Assembly: GCA_017935365.1 (NCBI GenBank)
Contig: JAGBHT010000027.1
Coordinates: 62,001-126,000, forward strand
Source: Ruminiclostridium sp.
GTDB taxonomy: Bacteria > Bacillota > Clostridia > Oscillospirales > Ruminococcaceae
Length of the DNA stretch: 64,000 nucleotides
Direction: 5' to 3'
Part shown: one piece after another, positions 35,876 to 44,971 of the stretch
How positions within the stretch are numbered: the first letter of the stretch is position 1
Layout of the letters: every line of letters begins with the position of its first letter
Made by a program: the position numbers and the translations under genes
Notes under the pieces: generated by a model
Seen by the model: the letters and a program-made list of their open reading frames with translations, nothing else
The model's database searches: none
Told to the model about the DNA's origin: nothing

Positions 35876-36571
35876 ATGGAAACGATTTTAAGGGCGGAGA
35901 ATATATCGAGGAGCTTTAAGATCAACGATAATACTACCGTTGACGCACTCAAGGATATAAATCTCGAAGTCGAAAAGAATAAGCTCGTGGTACTTCGCGG
36001 CAGATCGGGTTCGGGAAAGACTACGCTTATAAATATACTCGGTGCGCTTGACAGACCGACCGGCGGAGATGTTTACTTCGACGGCAAAAAGATAACGGGA
36101 CTTACCGACAAGGAAATGGATAAGCTGAGAAGAAACGATATGTCGTTTGTATTCCAGTCGGTGGCTCTGATACCCACGATGACGGCTTACGAAAACGTAG
36201 AGTTTGCAATGCGGCTTGTGGGAATGCCCTATGTCGAGCGTGTGAAACGTGCAAAGGAATGTCTTGTAAGAGTAGGACTTGAAAAACGAATGCACCACAG
36301 ACCGGGCGAGCTTTCGGGCGGTGAGCAGCAACGAGTAGCGATAGCAAGAGCTATTTCGCACAAGCCGAAGCTGATATTCGCCGATGAGCCTACGGCGGCG
36401 CTTGATATGCCGACAGGTCTTGCGGTCATGAATCTGTTTAAAGAACTTGTACATACAGACGGTCTTACAATTGTTATGACAACGCACGATACCGCAATGA
36501 TGGAACAGTGCGATGTTGTTTACACACTTGATGACGGACGCATTACAGACGTCAGAAAGCAGGTGGAGTGA
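35876..36571 (+). CDS. LolD/MacB-type ABC transporter ATPase
   Basis: A 231-residue nucleotide-binding protein with Walker [11 protein letters not shown]-loop FQSVALIP, signature [14 protein letters not shown] and Walker [13 protein letters not shown]. Length and the [10 protein letters not shown] region place it in the LolD/MacB/FtsE-like group, which normally pairs with FtsX/MacB-type permeases; none is encoded nearby. It lacks the C-terminal TOBE domain of MalK-type sugar ATPases. It is the first gene of the operon that encodes MalF/MalG-type permeases. Its TGA overlaps the next start (TGATG). Confidence 0.9.
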   Translation: METILRAENISRSFKINDNTTVDALKDINLEVEKNKLVVLRGRSGSGKTTLINILGALDRPTGGDVYFDGKKITGLTDKEMDKLRRNDMSFVFQSVALIPTMTAYENVEFAMRLVGMPYVERVKRAKECLVRVGLEKRMHHRPGELSGGEQQRVAIARAISHKPKLIFADEPTAALDMPTGLAVMNLFKELVHTDGLTIVMTTHDTAMMEQCDVVYTLDDGRITDVRKQVE

Positions 36572-37536
36572 TGCCTCAGAGAATGATGCTTGCACCGCCC
36601 GAAAATGTGATGGTGCAATGTGAGAACCTCGTCAAGATATATAAAACCACGGACGTTGAGGTCATGGCGCTTCAGGGACTTGACCTTACGGTAGAACGCG
36701 GTGAGCTGATGGGAATAGTCGGTGCGAGCGGAAGCGGTAAATCAACACTGCTCAATATGCTCGGAGCGCTTGATAAACCCTCGGCGGGAAGTCTTTACGT
36801 TGACGGTAAGGACTTGCTTAAATTTGATGAAAAGGATCTTATAAAATACAAGAGAGAAACGGTCGGTTTCGTATGGCAGAACAACGCCAGAAACCTTATA
36901 CCGTATCTTACGGCGATACAGAACGTTGAGATGCCGCTTTTACTTTCGGGACACAAGAACCGACGGGAAAGAGCGGAGGAACTGCTCGATATGGTGGGAC
37001 TGTCGGCGAGAAAAAATTCGCTTCTCGGTCAGCTTTCGGGCGGTGAGCAACAGCGAGTTGCTATCGCAATAGCACTTTCAAACAATCCCAGCCTGCTCCT
37101 TGCGGACGAACCTACGGGTGCGGTCGACACCAAGACGGCGGCTATGGTACTTGATGTTTTCAAACAGCTCAATCGTCAGATGGGCGTTACCATTATAATA
37201 GTAACACACGATACAAATCTGTCGAAATCGATCGACCGTGTTGTCGCTATCCGTGACGGACGTACATCGAGTGAGATGCTAAGAAAGAAAACAGAGATTC
37301 TCTCATTCGGAGAACTTGAAAAGATGAGCGAACAGCAACGTGCAGAGCATGAAAAGCTTATGCAACAGAGCGGTTCGGATCATGAGGAGCTTGTTGTTCT
37401 TGACAGAGCGGGCAGACTCCAGATACCAAAAGAATATCTCGAAGCCCTCGGCATAAGAGGCGGAGATAAAGTGCGTGTTGAGCTTGAAGACGGAAAGATA
37501 TCCGTCTACAACTCGGATTACAACTCGCACGGATAA
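36571..37536 (+). CDS. LolD/MacB-type ABC ATPase with C-terminal AbrB-like domain
   Basis: A 321-residue protein. Residues about 10-235 are an ABC ATPase (Walker A GASGSGKST, signature [14 protein letters not shown], Walker B LLLADEPTGAVD). After a short linker (about 245-270) comes a SpoVT/AbrB-like fold with VVLDRAGRLQIPKEYLEALG and RGGDKVRVELEDGKISVYN, normally a dimeric DNA-binding or swapped-hairpin barrel domain. An AbrB-like domain on an ABC ATPase is unusual; it may dimerise the ATPase, act as a regulatory domain in place of TOBE, or bind DNA. The ATG at 36571 overlaps the previous stop by one base; a GTG three bases earlier is an alternative. Confidence 0.85.
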   Translation: MPQRMMLAPPENVMVQCENLVKIYKTTDVEVMALQGLDLTVERGELMGIVGASGSGKSTLLNMLGALDKPSAGSLYVDGKDLLKFDEKDLIKYKRETVGFVWQNNARNLIPYLTAIQNVEMPLLLSGHKNRRERAEELLDMVGLSARKNSLLGQLSGGEQQRVAIAIALSNNPSLLLADEPTGAVDTKTAAMVLDVFKQLNRQMGVTIIIVTHDTNLSKSIDRVVAIRDGRTSSEMLRKKTEILSFGELEKMSEQQRAEHEKLMQQSGSDHEELVVLDRAGRLQIPKEYLEALGIRGGDKVRVELEDGKISVYNSDYNSHG

Positions 37537-37611
37537 ATTCCTTAACTCGTCGAAATTAGCATATTTTCGATTGAACATAAACGACAACTATCAGAAAGGT
37601 GGATTATTACT

Positions 37612-40600
37612 GTGGCAACAAAATCAAGCAGGATGAAAAGAACATTAGCGGGTATATTGTCATGTGCGACACTCATATCCTCATTGTCACTTACATCAAC
37701 CGCAGTCAGCGCAGAAGAAACAACCGATACTTCTGCCGGACAATCCGAGGAAAGCACGACGTCCGATAGCTCTGTGAGCGGAATCACGATCACCGGTATG
37801 GAGGGCAAGTACAGCACTTATTACAACAGTCATAAGGACGCCGGCAAGCCCAAGAAGGAAATTACTATCTATGCTACCGACTACAAGGAAGGTACGATAG
37901 ACGGAACAGCCTTTGTAAACGGCGGATCATCATCCATGACAGCCGAAGAAGCTGCACAGATCATTCCTTCGGTCGAAGAGATCAAGGAGAAGTCGGGTGA
38001 CGGCTACAACGGACTCAAGGCATTCCTCGCAGAAAGCACCGATCTCAAGACAGATCATTACTCCACGATCAAGTGGAAGAATGATAAGCTCACACTTACA
38101 TATGAGTTCAATGTTGAAGAGACAGGTCTTTACAACCTCGAGGCTATCTACTATCCTATCGAGGGCAATGAAACAAAGAATACCGTACTGGATATCGGAC
38201 TTAAAATTGACGGAGAATATCCTTTCACAGCTACACAGGACCTCACGCTCGACCGTTACTGGAAGGACGAGGGAGAGATCACCCGTGACAGCAAGGACAA
38301 CGATCTTCGTCCCGGTCAGGTAACCTATGATTGTTGGATAAAGTACCCCATCAAGGATAAGGAAGGTCTTTACAACGAACCTTACTACTTCTACCTTGAA
38401 AAGGGCACACATACGCTTACGCTTGAAGGTATCAGAACCTACGGCGTATTCCATTCGTTTACGTTCAAGAATTACGATGAGCTTGTAAGCTATGATTCGA
38501 TCAAGCCTACAGACGATCAGGTGCAGAATACTCCCGCTCTTTCATCAACGAACGAAGAGCTCGGTACAAACACCATCTTCTTACAGGCAGAGGATGCGCT
38601 TTATAAGACAGCATCGACTTTATATGCTACTTACGACAGAACGACCTATATGACAAGTCCCAACCACCCGACCAAGCAGCGTTACAACACTATCGGTCAG
38701 GCAACATGGAACAAGGCAACACAGGCGATCACTTACAACTTCAAGGTTGAAAACGACGGTTACTACCGTTTCAACTTCAAGGCAAGACAGAACCAGATGC
38801 GTGGCTTCTTCTCAAACAGAAGGATCTACATTGACGGTAAGGTACCATGTAAGGAACTTGATGACGTACAGTTCATCTACTCACCCGACTGGTACAACCT
38901 CACTCCTCAGGATGCTGACGGAAACGACATTTATGTTTATCTTACAGCAGGTGAAGAGCACACACTTACACTTGAAGCAATACCCGGTTCGATAGGTGCT
39001 GTTATGCAGCGACTTGACGACCTTGTACTCGAACTTAACCAGTACTACAGAAGAATCCTTATGATCACAGGTCCCGATCCTGATGAATTCAAGGATTACT
39101 TCGTAGAAAAGAAGATACCCGGCATTCAGGACGCATTCCAGAGAATAGTTGATTCTCTGCGTGCTGAGAAGGCTAGTATCGAAAGCCTTACCAAGAAGGG
39201 TTCAGAGGCAGCCGCACTTGAAACAATGTGCATCTACCTCGAAAGATGTATCAATAAGCCTGAAGATATCCCGATAATGGCAAGCAGTATCAAGGACAGC
39301 ATCTCATCAGTATCAGCATGGATGCGTGACTACCGCGGTCAGCCTCTTGAGCTCGACTACATAGAGATCGCAACCTGTCACGAAGACTTTGCTTCTCCTT
39401 ACGGAAACTTCTTCAGCGAACTCGCATTCGGATTCAATGCATTTATCGGTTCGTTCTTTGAAGACTATACGAACCTTTCAGACGCAAGCGCTACATCGCT
39501 TGACGTATGGGTTTCACTTGCCCGTGACCAGGCAACAGTTGTTAAGAACCTGGTTGATAACAAGTTCAACTCAAACCCCGACTACAACGGCACACAGGCT
39601 TCTATCAACCTCGTACAGGGTTCGGTACTTGAAGCAACGCTTGCAGGTAAGGGTCCTGAAATCGCCCTCTTCATCGGCGGCGACTTCCCGATACAGCTTG
39701 CTGCAAGAGGACTGCTCGTTGATATGACGCAGTTCAAGGACTATGAAGCGGTAACAAAGAGATTTGCAGAAGACGCAATGACGCTTTACGAATACAACGA
39801 CGGTACATCAACAGGTGTATACGGACTTCCCGTTTCACAGACATTCCCCATGCTGTTCTACAGAACAGATGTACTTGAGGAGCTTGGCTTTGAGAATCCT
39901 CCCGAAACATGGGCAGAACTCACTGATATGCTCCCGACTCTCCAGAGAAAGTATCTTGATGTTGGTCTGATACTTCCTCAGAACATTTCGTCCAACACAT
40001 TCGATTCTGGTAACACATTCATCATGCTGATGCTCCAGACCGGACAGGACATCTACAATGAAGATCTTTATACAACAGATTACAACAATATAAAGACAAC
40101 TGATATCAAGAATCTGAACCTTACGAACTTTATGACTCAGGATTCAATAAGAGTATTTGAGCAGTGGACAAAGTTCTACACAGTATTCAGTTTTGATCAG
40201 ACATTCGACGCATTCTCACGTTTCAGAACCGGTGAGATGCCCCTCGTTATCCAGCCTTACACATTCTACAACCAGCTGTCAGTAGCCGCACCCGAAATCA
40301 AGGGTCTGTGGGACTTCACACTGGTACCCGGAACAAAGCAGGCTGACGGAACAATCAACCACGCTGCAAACTCAGCAGGAAGCGGTGCGGTAATATTCAA
40401 CAAGGTTTCCAACCAGGCAGCCGCTTGGGACTTCGTAAAGTGGTTCACAAGCACAGACATCCAGGTTGACTACGGTAAGCAGATCGAAGCTCTTATGGGT
40501 CCCATGGGACGTTTCGACACAGCAAACGTAGAAGCGCTTGAACAGCTCCCCTGGTCAACAGCAGAGTATGAGAAGATCTCAGCTCAGCAGAGCTACCTCA

Positions 40601-40773
40601 AGGAAGTACCGATCATTCCCGCATCTTATGCAGTTACACGACACATCAACAACGCATTCAGAATGGTTGTTAACGATGCAGGTAACCCCAGATACACTCT
40701 TATGAGCTACAACGATCAGATCAAGTCTGAAATCGTAAGAAAGTATCAGGAATTATCCAGCATTAAGAATTGA
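37612..40773 (+). CDS. Large extracellular solute-binding protein with N-terminal carbohydrate-binding-like domains
   Basis: A 1053-residue exported protein, far longer than ordinary solute-binding proteins (400-550). After a signal peptide (about residues 1-35, no lipobox) come two similar beta-sandwich segments (about 140-290 and 310-480) with the pattern YEFNVEETGLYNLEAIYYP and YNFKVENDGYYRFNFKAR, resembling CBM6/35-like modules. A helical spacer follows, then a family 1 type solute-binding domain (about 590-1050: GPEIALFIGGDFPIQLAARG, FYRTDVLEELGFENPPETWAEL). It probably captures a glycan and hands it to the permeases downstream. The start is GTG with AGAAAGGTGG upstream. Confidence 0.88.
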   Translation: MATKSSRMKRTLAGILSCATLISSLSLTSTAVSAEETTDTSAGQSEESTTSDSSVSGITITGMEGKYSTYYNSHKDAGKPKKEITIYATDYKEGTIDGTAFVNGGSSSMTAEEAAQIIPSVEEIKEKSGDGYNGLKAFLAESTDLKTDHYSTIKWKNDKLTLTYEFNVEETGLYNLEAIYYPIEGNETKNTVLDIGLKIDGEYPFTATQDLTLDRYWKDEGEITRDSKDNDLRPGQVTYDCWIKYPIKDKEGLYNEPYYFYLEKGTHTLTLEGIRTYGVFHSFTFKNYDELVSYDSIKPTDDQVQNTPALSSTNEELGTNTIFLQAEDALYKTASTLYATYDRTTYMTSPNHPTKQRYNTIGQATWNKATQAITYNFKVENDGYYRFNFKARQNQMRGFFSNRRIYIDGKVPCKELDDVQFIYSPDWYNLTPQDADGNDIYVYLTAGEEHTLTLEAIPGSIGAVMQRLDDLVLELNQYYRRILMITGPDPDEFKDYFVEKKIPGIQDAFQRIVDSLRAEKASIESLTKKGSEAAALETMCIYLERCINKPEDIPIMASSIKDSISSVSAWMRDYRGQPLELDYIEIATCHEDFASPYGNFFSELAFGFNAFIGSFFEDYTNLSDASATSLDVWVSLARDQATVVKNLVDNKFNSNPDYNGTQASINLVQGSVLEATLAGKGPEIALFIGGDFPIQLAARGLLVDMTQFKDYEAVTKRFAEDAMTLYEYNDGTSTGVYGLPVSQTFPMLFYRTDVLEELGFENPPETWAELTDMLPTLQRKYLDVGLILPQNISSNTFDSGNTFIMLMLQTGQDIYNEDLYTTDYNNIKTTDIKNLNLTNFMTQDSIRVFEQWTKFYTVFSFDQTFDAFSRFRTGEMPLVIQPYTFYNQLSVAAPEIKGLWDFTLVPGTKQADGTINHAANSAGSGAVIFNKVSNQAAAWDFVKWFTSTDIQVDYGKQIEALMGPMGRFDTANVEALEQLPWSTAEYEKISAQQSYLKEVPIIPASYAVTRHINNAFRMVVNDAGNPRYTLMSYNDQIKSEIVRKYQELSSIKN

Positions 40774-40785
40774 TCCTGAAAAGCC

Positions 40786-40805
40786 GTGAGGGCTTTCGCC
40801 CTCAC
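40786..40805 (+). other. Intra-operon hairpin after the binding-protein gene
   Basis: GTGAGGGC (40786-40793) pairs with GCCCTCAC (40798-40805) around TTTC, with no T-run after it. Such hairpins often protect the upstream binding-protein mRNA from 3' decay and reduce expression of the permease genes. Confidence 0.6.
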
Positions 40806-40838
40806 ACGCTTTGCTGAATTATAGAGGAGGTTATCGGT

Positions 40839-41774
40839 TTGTTAACAAAGGAAAAGACGCAGTATATTGAAGACAGCAAAGTCAGATATACACTGCGAGA
40901 GATGAAGAAGAACGCAAGCGTTTATGTACTGCTCGCTCCTTATTTCATTCTCTTCACGATCTTTACGATCATACCGGTGTTGCTGTCGTTGCCTATGGGC
41001 TTCACGAACTTCAACATGGTACAGTTCCCTCAATTTGTGGGACTCAGCAATTTCTATTCGCTGATACTTGAAGACGAAGTCTTCTTAAAGGCGATCCAGA
41101 ACACACTTGTTTTTGCAATTATCACGGGCCCGTTGAGCTATATCATGTGCTTTATACTTGCATGGCTCATCAACGAAATGCCCAGAGCGTTAAAGACAAT
41201 ATTCACATTCATCTTTTATGCGCCGACACTGGCAGGTAACATCTATACTACATGGCAGCTCATCTTCTCAGGTGATACATACGGTATAGCAAACTCTTAT
41301 CTGCTTGACCTCGGTATCATCAACAGTGCACGTCAGTGGCTGACAGACGCTAACTACATCATGGGTGTCGTTATCATAGTTCAGCTGTGGATGTCACTCG
41401 GTGCCGGATTCCTTGCTCTTCGTGCAGGTCTTCAGGGTATTCCTAAGGACAGATACGAAGCAGGCGCTATCGAAGGTATCAAGAACCGTACACAGCAGCT
41501 CCTGCTCGTTACGGTACCTGCAATGGGACCTCAGCTGCTGTTCGCGGCAGTTATGCAGATCACCGCTTCCTTCACAGCCGGTGATGTAGGTCGTTTCCTT
41601 ACCGCATTCCCTTCGACAGACTATGCGGCACACACAATCATGACACACGCCTTCGACTACGGTTCAATACGTTATGAGATGGGTTACTCTTCAGCGATCT
41701 GTTTCGTACTATTCGTAGTAATGCTTCTTGCCAACTGGGGTATCAAAAAGCTCCTCGGCAAGTATCTTGACTAA
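40839..41774 (+). CDS. Sugar ABC transporter permease, MalF/UgpA-type (first pair)
   Basis: A 311-residue inner-membrane permease with six helices. The cytosolic EAA loop reads EAGAIEGIKNRTQQLLLVTV with a following PAMGP, the docking site for the ATPase. The start is TTG at 40839 with GAGGAGG 8-9 bases upstream. Compared with typical MalF it has a short N-terminus. Forms a heterodimer with the next gene product in the usual scheme. Confidence 0.92.
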   Translation: MLTKEKTQYIEDSKVRYTLREMKKNASVYVLLAPYFILFTIFTIIPVLLSLPMGFTNFNMVQFPQFVGLSNFYSLILEDEVFLKAIQNTLVFAIITGPLSYIMCFILAWLINEMPRALKTIFTFIFYAPTLAGNIYTTWQLIFSGDTYGIANSYLLDLGIINSARQWLTDANYIMGVVIIVQLWMSLGAGFLALRAGLQGIPKDRYEAGAIEGIKNRTQQLLLVTVPAMGPQLLFAAVMQITASFTAGDVGRFLTAFPSTDYAAHTIMTHAFDYGSIRYEMGYSSAICFVLFVVMLLANWGIKKLLGKYLD

Positions 41775-41820
41775 TCGGAGGATCACATTATGTATTTCTC
41801 TCTAAGAAAGGAAGGTAGTT

Positions 41821-42684
41821 ATGAAGATAACTAAGAGGAGAAGAAAAAGATATGGCGGTTCTCTCGGCGGCGACATTTTCATATTTGTAGTGCTCGTTCT
41901 GCTTGGTCTGTTCATGCTCTTCCCCATCTATCTGTCAATCATACAGTCGTTAAAGCCGGTTGAGGAACTGTTCCTTTTCCCGCCCAGAATGTATGTACAG
42001 AACATCACGGATCAGAACTTTGCTGATCTGCTTGCAACGGCGTCCAACATGTGGGTACCGTTCTCAAGATACGTTTTCAACTCAGTATTCGTAGCTGTAG
42101 TAGTTACAGTTGCCCAGCTGCTCTTCTCATCGTCGGCGGCTTATGCGCTTTCAAAGGTTGCATTCCCCGGTGCGAAGGCACTCAACAAGATCATTGAAGT
42201 TGCCCTTCTGTTCACATCTACCGTACTCTACATCATGCAGTACATGGTAATGGCAACACTGGGTATGATCGATACATACTTTGCGATCATTCTCCCGTAC
42301 ATTGCAACTCCTATGGGTCTGTTCCTTATGAGACAGTTCATGGGTCAGTTACCCGACAGTATGATAGAAGCCGCAAAGCTTGACGGCGCAAGCCACATCA
42401 GAATCTGCTGGCAGATAGTAATGCCGAACGTTAAACCCGCTTGGCTGACACTTCTGATATTCGCTTTCCAGGGCGCATGGCAGATCACAGGTTATTCATT
42501 CATTTATAATGAGGCATTAAAACCCATTCCGACCGTTATGCAGCAGATAAGTGCCGCAGGTATCGCCCGTGCCGGCGTTGCCGCAGCCGCAGTTGTCATC
42601 ACAATGCTGCCGCCTATCATAGTATTCGTATTCTGCCAGAGCAGCGTTATGGAAACTATGGCTACCAGCGGTCTGAAAGACTGA
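41821..42684 (+). CDS. Sugar ABC transporter permease, MalG/UgpE-type (first pair)
   Basis: A 287-residue permease with six helices. The N-terminal LMLFPIYLSIIQSLKP segment and the EAA loop EAAKLDGASHIRICWQIVMP are typical of the MalG side. It follows the MalF-type gene by 46 bases and has AGAAAGGAAGG upstream. The pairing with LolD-type rather than MalK-type ATPases is the oddity of the locus. Confidence 0.92.
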   Translation: MKITKRRRKRYGGSLGGDIFIFVVLVLLGLFMLFPIYLSIIQSLKPVEELFLFPPRMYVQNITDQNFADLLATASNMWVPFSRYVFNSVFVAVVVTVAQLLFSSSAAYALSKVAFPGAKALNKIIEVALLFTSTVLYIMQYMVMATLGMIDTYFAIILPYIATPMGLFLMRQFMGQLPDSMIEAAKLDGASHIRICWQIVMPNVKPAWLTLLIFAFQGAWQITGYSFIYNEALKPIPTVMQQISAAGIARAGVAAAAVVITMLPPIIVFVFCQSSVMETMATSGLKD

Positions 42685-42718
42685 TCTAATATTAAATTAT
42701 ACAGAAAGGATGATTTTA

Positions 42719-44314
42719 GTGCCAAACATGAAGAAAATCGCCGCGTCAGCCGTTTCGGCTATTATGGCGGTTTCCATGCTGTGCAGTTCAGCGTTTGCCG
42801 ATCAGCCGTATGAAGGTTATAACTACGACTGGTGGGGCGATCCTGTTCCGTCACAGACCGGATACGTCGTTGACCGAGTTGTAACAGGTCTCGATTTCGG
42901 CTCCGGCACAAGATATAACACCGATGCCCAGCTGAAGGAAATATCCGATCAGACAGGCAATGAAGTAACAAAAGAAGTTACGATCGGCGAGCTCAAAGAG
43001 CCTCAGGATCTGTTTATCGACCGTGAAACACAGAGCCTGTATATAGTTGACTCGGGCAACAACAGAATTCTTGTTACCGATGTAAACTACTCAAGAACAT
43101 TCCAGGTTATGGATTACTTCTATAACCCCGAAACAAAGAAATATGAAACTCTGAAGAACCCTCACGGCATATTCATAAGACACGTTGAGGATGCGGAAAA
43201 TGAAAACGAGTCAACAATGATCTACATTGCAGACTACGATAACTGCCGCATACTCGGTGTATATGCAGACGGTACGGTCTTCCAGATATTTGAGAGACCT
43301 GCTTCGGAATTCTATGACGCAGATGTTACATTCCAGCCCAACAAGGTCGTTGTAGACGTTGCCGGCAACGTATATGTAAACATTCTGTCGATCACAGACG
43401 GTGCGGTAATGTTCGCACCCGACGGTTCATTCAGTAACTTCTTCGGCGCTAACCGTGTTGAACAGACAGCACAGGCTATCGCAAACAAGTTCTGGAGAAC
43501 GATCCTCTCCCGTGAGGCTGCCGCAGCATTCATACAGGCAGTTCCCATGGAGTTCAACAACTTTGATATCGATGATGAAGGCTTCATCTACACAGTAACA
43601 GCATCAAAGAGTGCTACTACAGATATCTTCAAGAAGATGAACCCCGCCGGTGAAAATATCCTGATCAACCTCGGTTTCTCGGATTACACATACGGCGATA
43701 TGGCTTCTTACTATTATAAGAACCAGACATACGGTTCTCAGATCACAGACGTTGACGTTGACGAAGACGGTACAATAAGACTTCTGGACTATGCAAACGG
43801 GCGTATATTTGAGTATACAGACGAATGCGACCTGCTGTTCATCTACGGCGGCAAGGGCAACCAGAAGGGTCTGTTCACAAACGTAACGGCGATCGAAGCT
43901 TACAACAGCGTTGTATATGTACTTGACAGCCGTAAGAACTCTATTACGACATTCAAGCGTACAGAGTTCGGCGACATAGTTCACGAGGCAATGGGACTTT
44001 ACAACCTCGGTAAGTACGAAGAAGCAAGCGGTCCGTGGCAGGAAGTACTGACACGCGACAGCAACTACTGGTTTGCTTATATCGGTCTTGGTAACTCAGA
44101 GCTTTCTCAGGGTAATTACGAAAAGGCTATGGAGTACTTCTACCGTAACAGCAGAGCGGGTTACAACAGAGCGTTCAAGCAGTTCAGAATGCAGTTCATC
44201 AGAGATAACTTCAATATCTTTATGATAATCGTTCTTGTTATAATAGTTGCTCTTGTTGTTCTCAGCAAGGTTAAAAAACGTTTAAAAGCTAAAAAAGCGG
44301 GAGGTAATAAATAA
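42719..44314 (+). CDS. Exported NHL-propeller/TPR protein with C-terminal membrane anchor
   Basis: A 531-residue protein. Signal peptide (about 1-27), then a six-bladed NHL-type beta-propeller (about 70-420; repeats such as QDLFIDRETQSLYIVDSGNNRILV and MIYIADYDNCRILGVY as separate blades), then two TPR-like helix pairs (AMGLYNLGKYEEASGPWQEVL, AYIGLGNSELSQGNYEKAMEY), one transmembrane helix and a Lys-rich cytosolic tail. It would face outward and could scaffold the binding protein or the DUF5696 protein. The GTG at 42719 is preferred because the earlier ATG at 42710 lies inside its AGAAAGGA ribosome binding site. No enzymatic motif is evident. Confidence 0.82.
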   Translation: MPNMKKIAASAVSAIMAVSMLCSSAFADQPYEGYNYDWWGDPVPSQTGYVVDRVVTGLDFGSGTRYNTDAQLKEISDQTGNEVTKEVTIGELKEPQDLFIDRETQSLYIVDSGNNRILVTDVNYSRTFQVMDYFYNPETKKYETLKNPHGIFIRHVEDAENENESTMIYIADYDNCRILGVYADGTVFQIFERPASEFYDADVTFQPNKVVVDVAGNVYVNILSITDGAVMFAPDGSFSNFFGANRVEQTAQAIANKFWRTILSREAAAAFIQAVPMEFNNFDIDDEGFIYTVTASKSATTDIFKKMNPAGENILINLGFSDYTYGDMASYYYKNQTYGSQITDVDVDEDGTIRLLDYANGRIFEYTDECDLLFIYGGKGNQKGLFTNVTAIEAYNSVVYVLDSRKNSITTFKRTEFGDIVHEAMGLYNLGKYEEASGPWQEVLTRDSNYWFAYIGLGNSELSQGNYEKAMEYFYRNSRAGYNRAFKQFRMQFIRDNFNIFMIIVLVIIVALVVLSKVKKRLKAKKAGGNK

Positions 44315-44952
44315 TGAGATTTGATTTAGATATGCCCGCTTGGAAATGGCCGTTCTACGTTGCAAGACATCCTTTTGAAGGATTTGAGGATCTGCGTTGG
44401 AAGAAAGCTTACAACACAAAGGTTTCAATGGTCATTGTACTGTGCTTCTTCATTATAACGGTCTGCCAGCAAGTAATGACAGGCTTCCTGTTCAACACGA
44501 ACTACGTCAAGATATTCAACATAGTACCGCTTCTCGTTCAGACAATTATCCTGTTCTTCACATGGGTAATCGGTAACTGGTCGCTGTGTACACTGTTTGA
44601 CGGCGAAGGTTCAATCAAAGCAATCACAAGTGTCAGTGCTTATGCACTGGTACCCTACCTCATCACTCAGATAGTTGTAATTATCGCAAGTAATGTACTG
44701 CTCAAGAGCGAAGGTGCTTTCATAGTGTTCTTCCAGTATCTCGGTATACTGTGGAGCGTTGTTCTGATGATATCAGGTATCAAGACTGTTCATCAGTACT
44801 CTGTACCCAAGACTCTTCTCGCTATGATATTCACGGTTGCGGCAATGGTAGTTATACTGTTCCTGCTCGTGCTTCTGCTCAGCTTGTTCCAGCAGGTTTA
44901 CATCTTCGGTTTCTCAATCTATACCGAGCTGATGTATCGATTCAGTCTGTAA
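44314..44952 (+). CDS. YIP1-family membrane protein
   Basis: A 212-residue protein with five transmembrane helices and the Yip1 layout (WKWPFYVARHPFEGFEDLRW before TM1, and the SVSAYALVPYLI helix). Bacterial members have no settled function. The ATG overlaps the previous stop by one base (TAATG), a sign of coupled translation with the propeller protein, so the two may act as a complex. It lies between two permease pairs and is followed after 19 bases by the DUF5696 gene. Confidence 0.8.
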   Translation: MRFDLDMPAWKWPFYVARHPFEGFEDLRWKKAYNTKVSMVIVLCFFIITVCQQVMTGFLFNTNYVKIFNIVPLLVQTIILFFTWVIGNWSLCTLFDGEGSIKAITSVSAYALVPYLITQIVVIIASNVLLKSEGAFIVFFQYLGILWSVVLMISGIKTVHQYSVPKTLLAMIFTVAAMVVILFLLVLLLSLFQQVYIFGFSIYTELMYRFSL

Positions 44953-44971
44953 GCGGAGGTGTGACAGAAAA

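Noticed and set aside
35888..36595. Minus-strand frame of 235 residues opposite the first ABC ATPase
   Set aside because: It mirrors a conserved ATPase gene on the other strand and has no start signals or domain.
41790..41834. 14-codon frame with GGAGGA ribosome binding site overlapping the MalG-type permease start
   Set aside because: Very short, and its sequence is mostly the ribosome binding site and first codons of the permease; it could help coupling but there is no evidence of a product.
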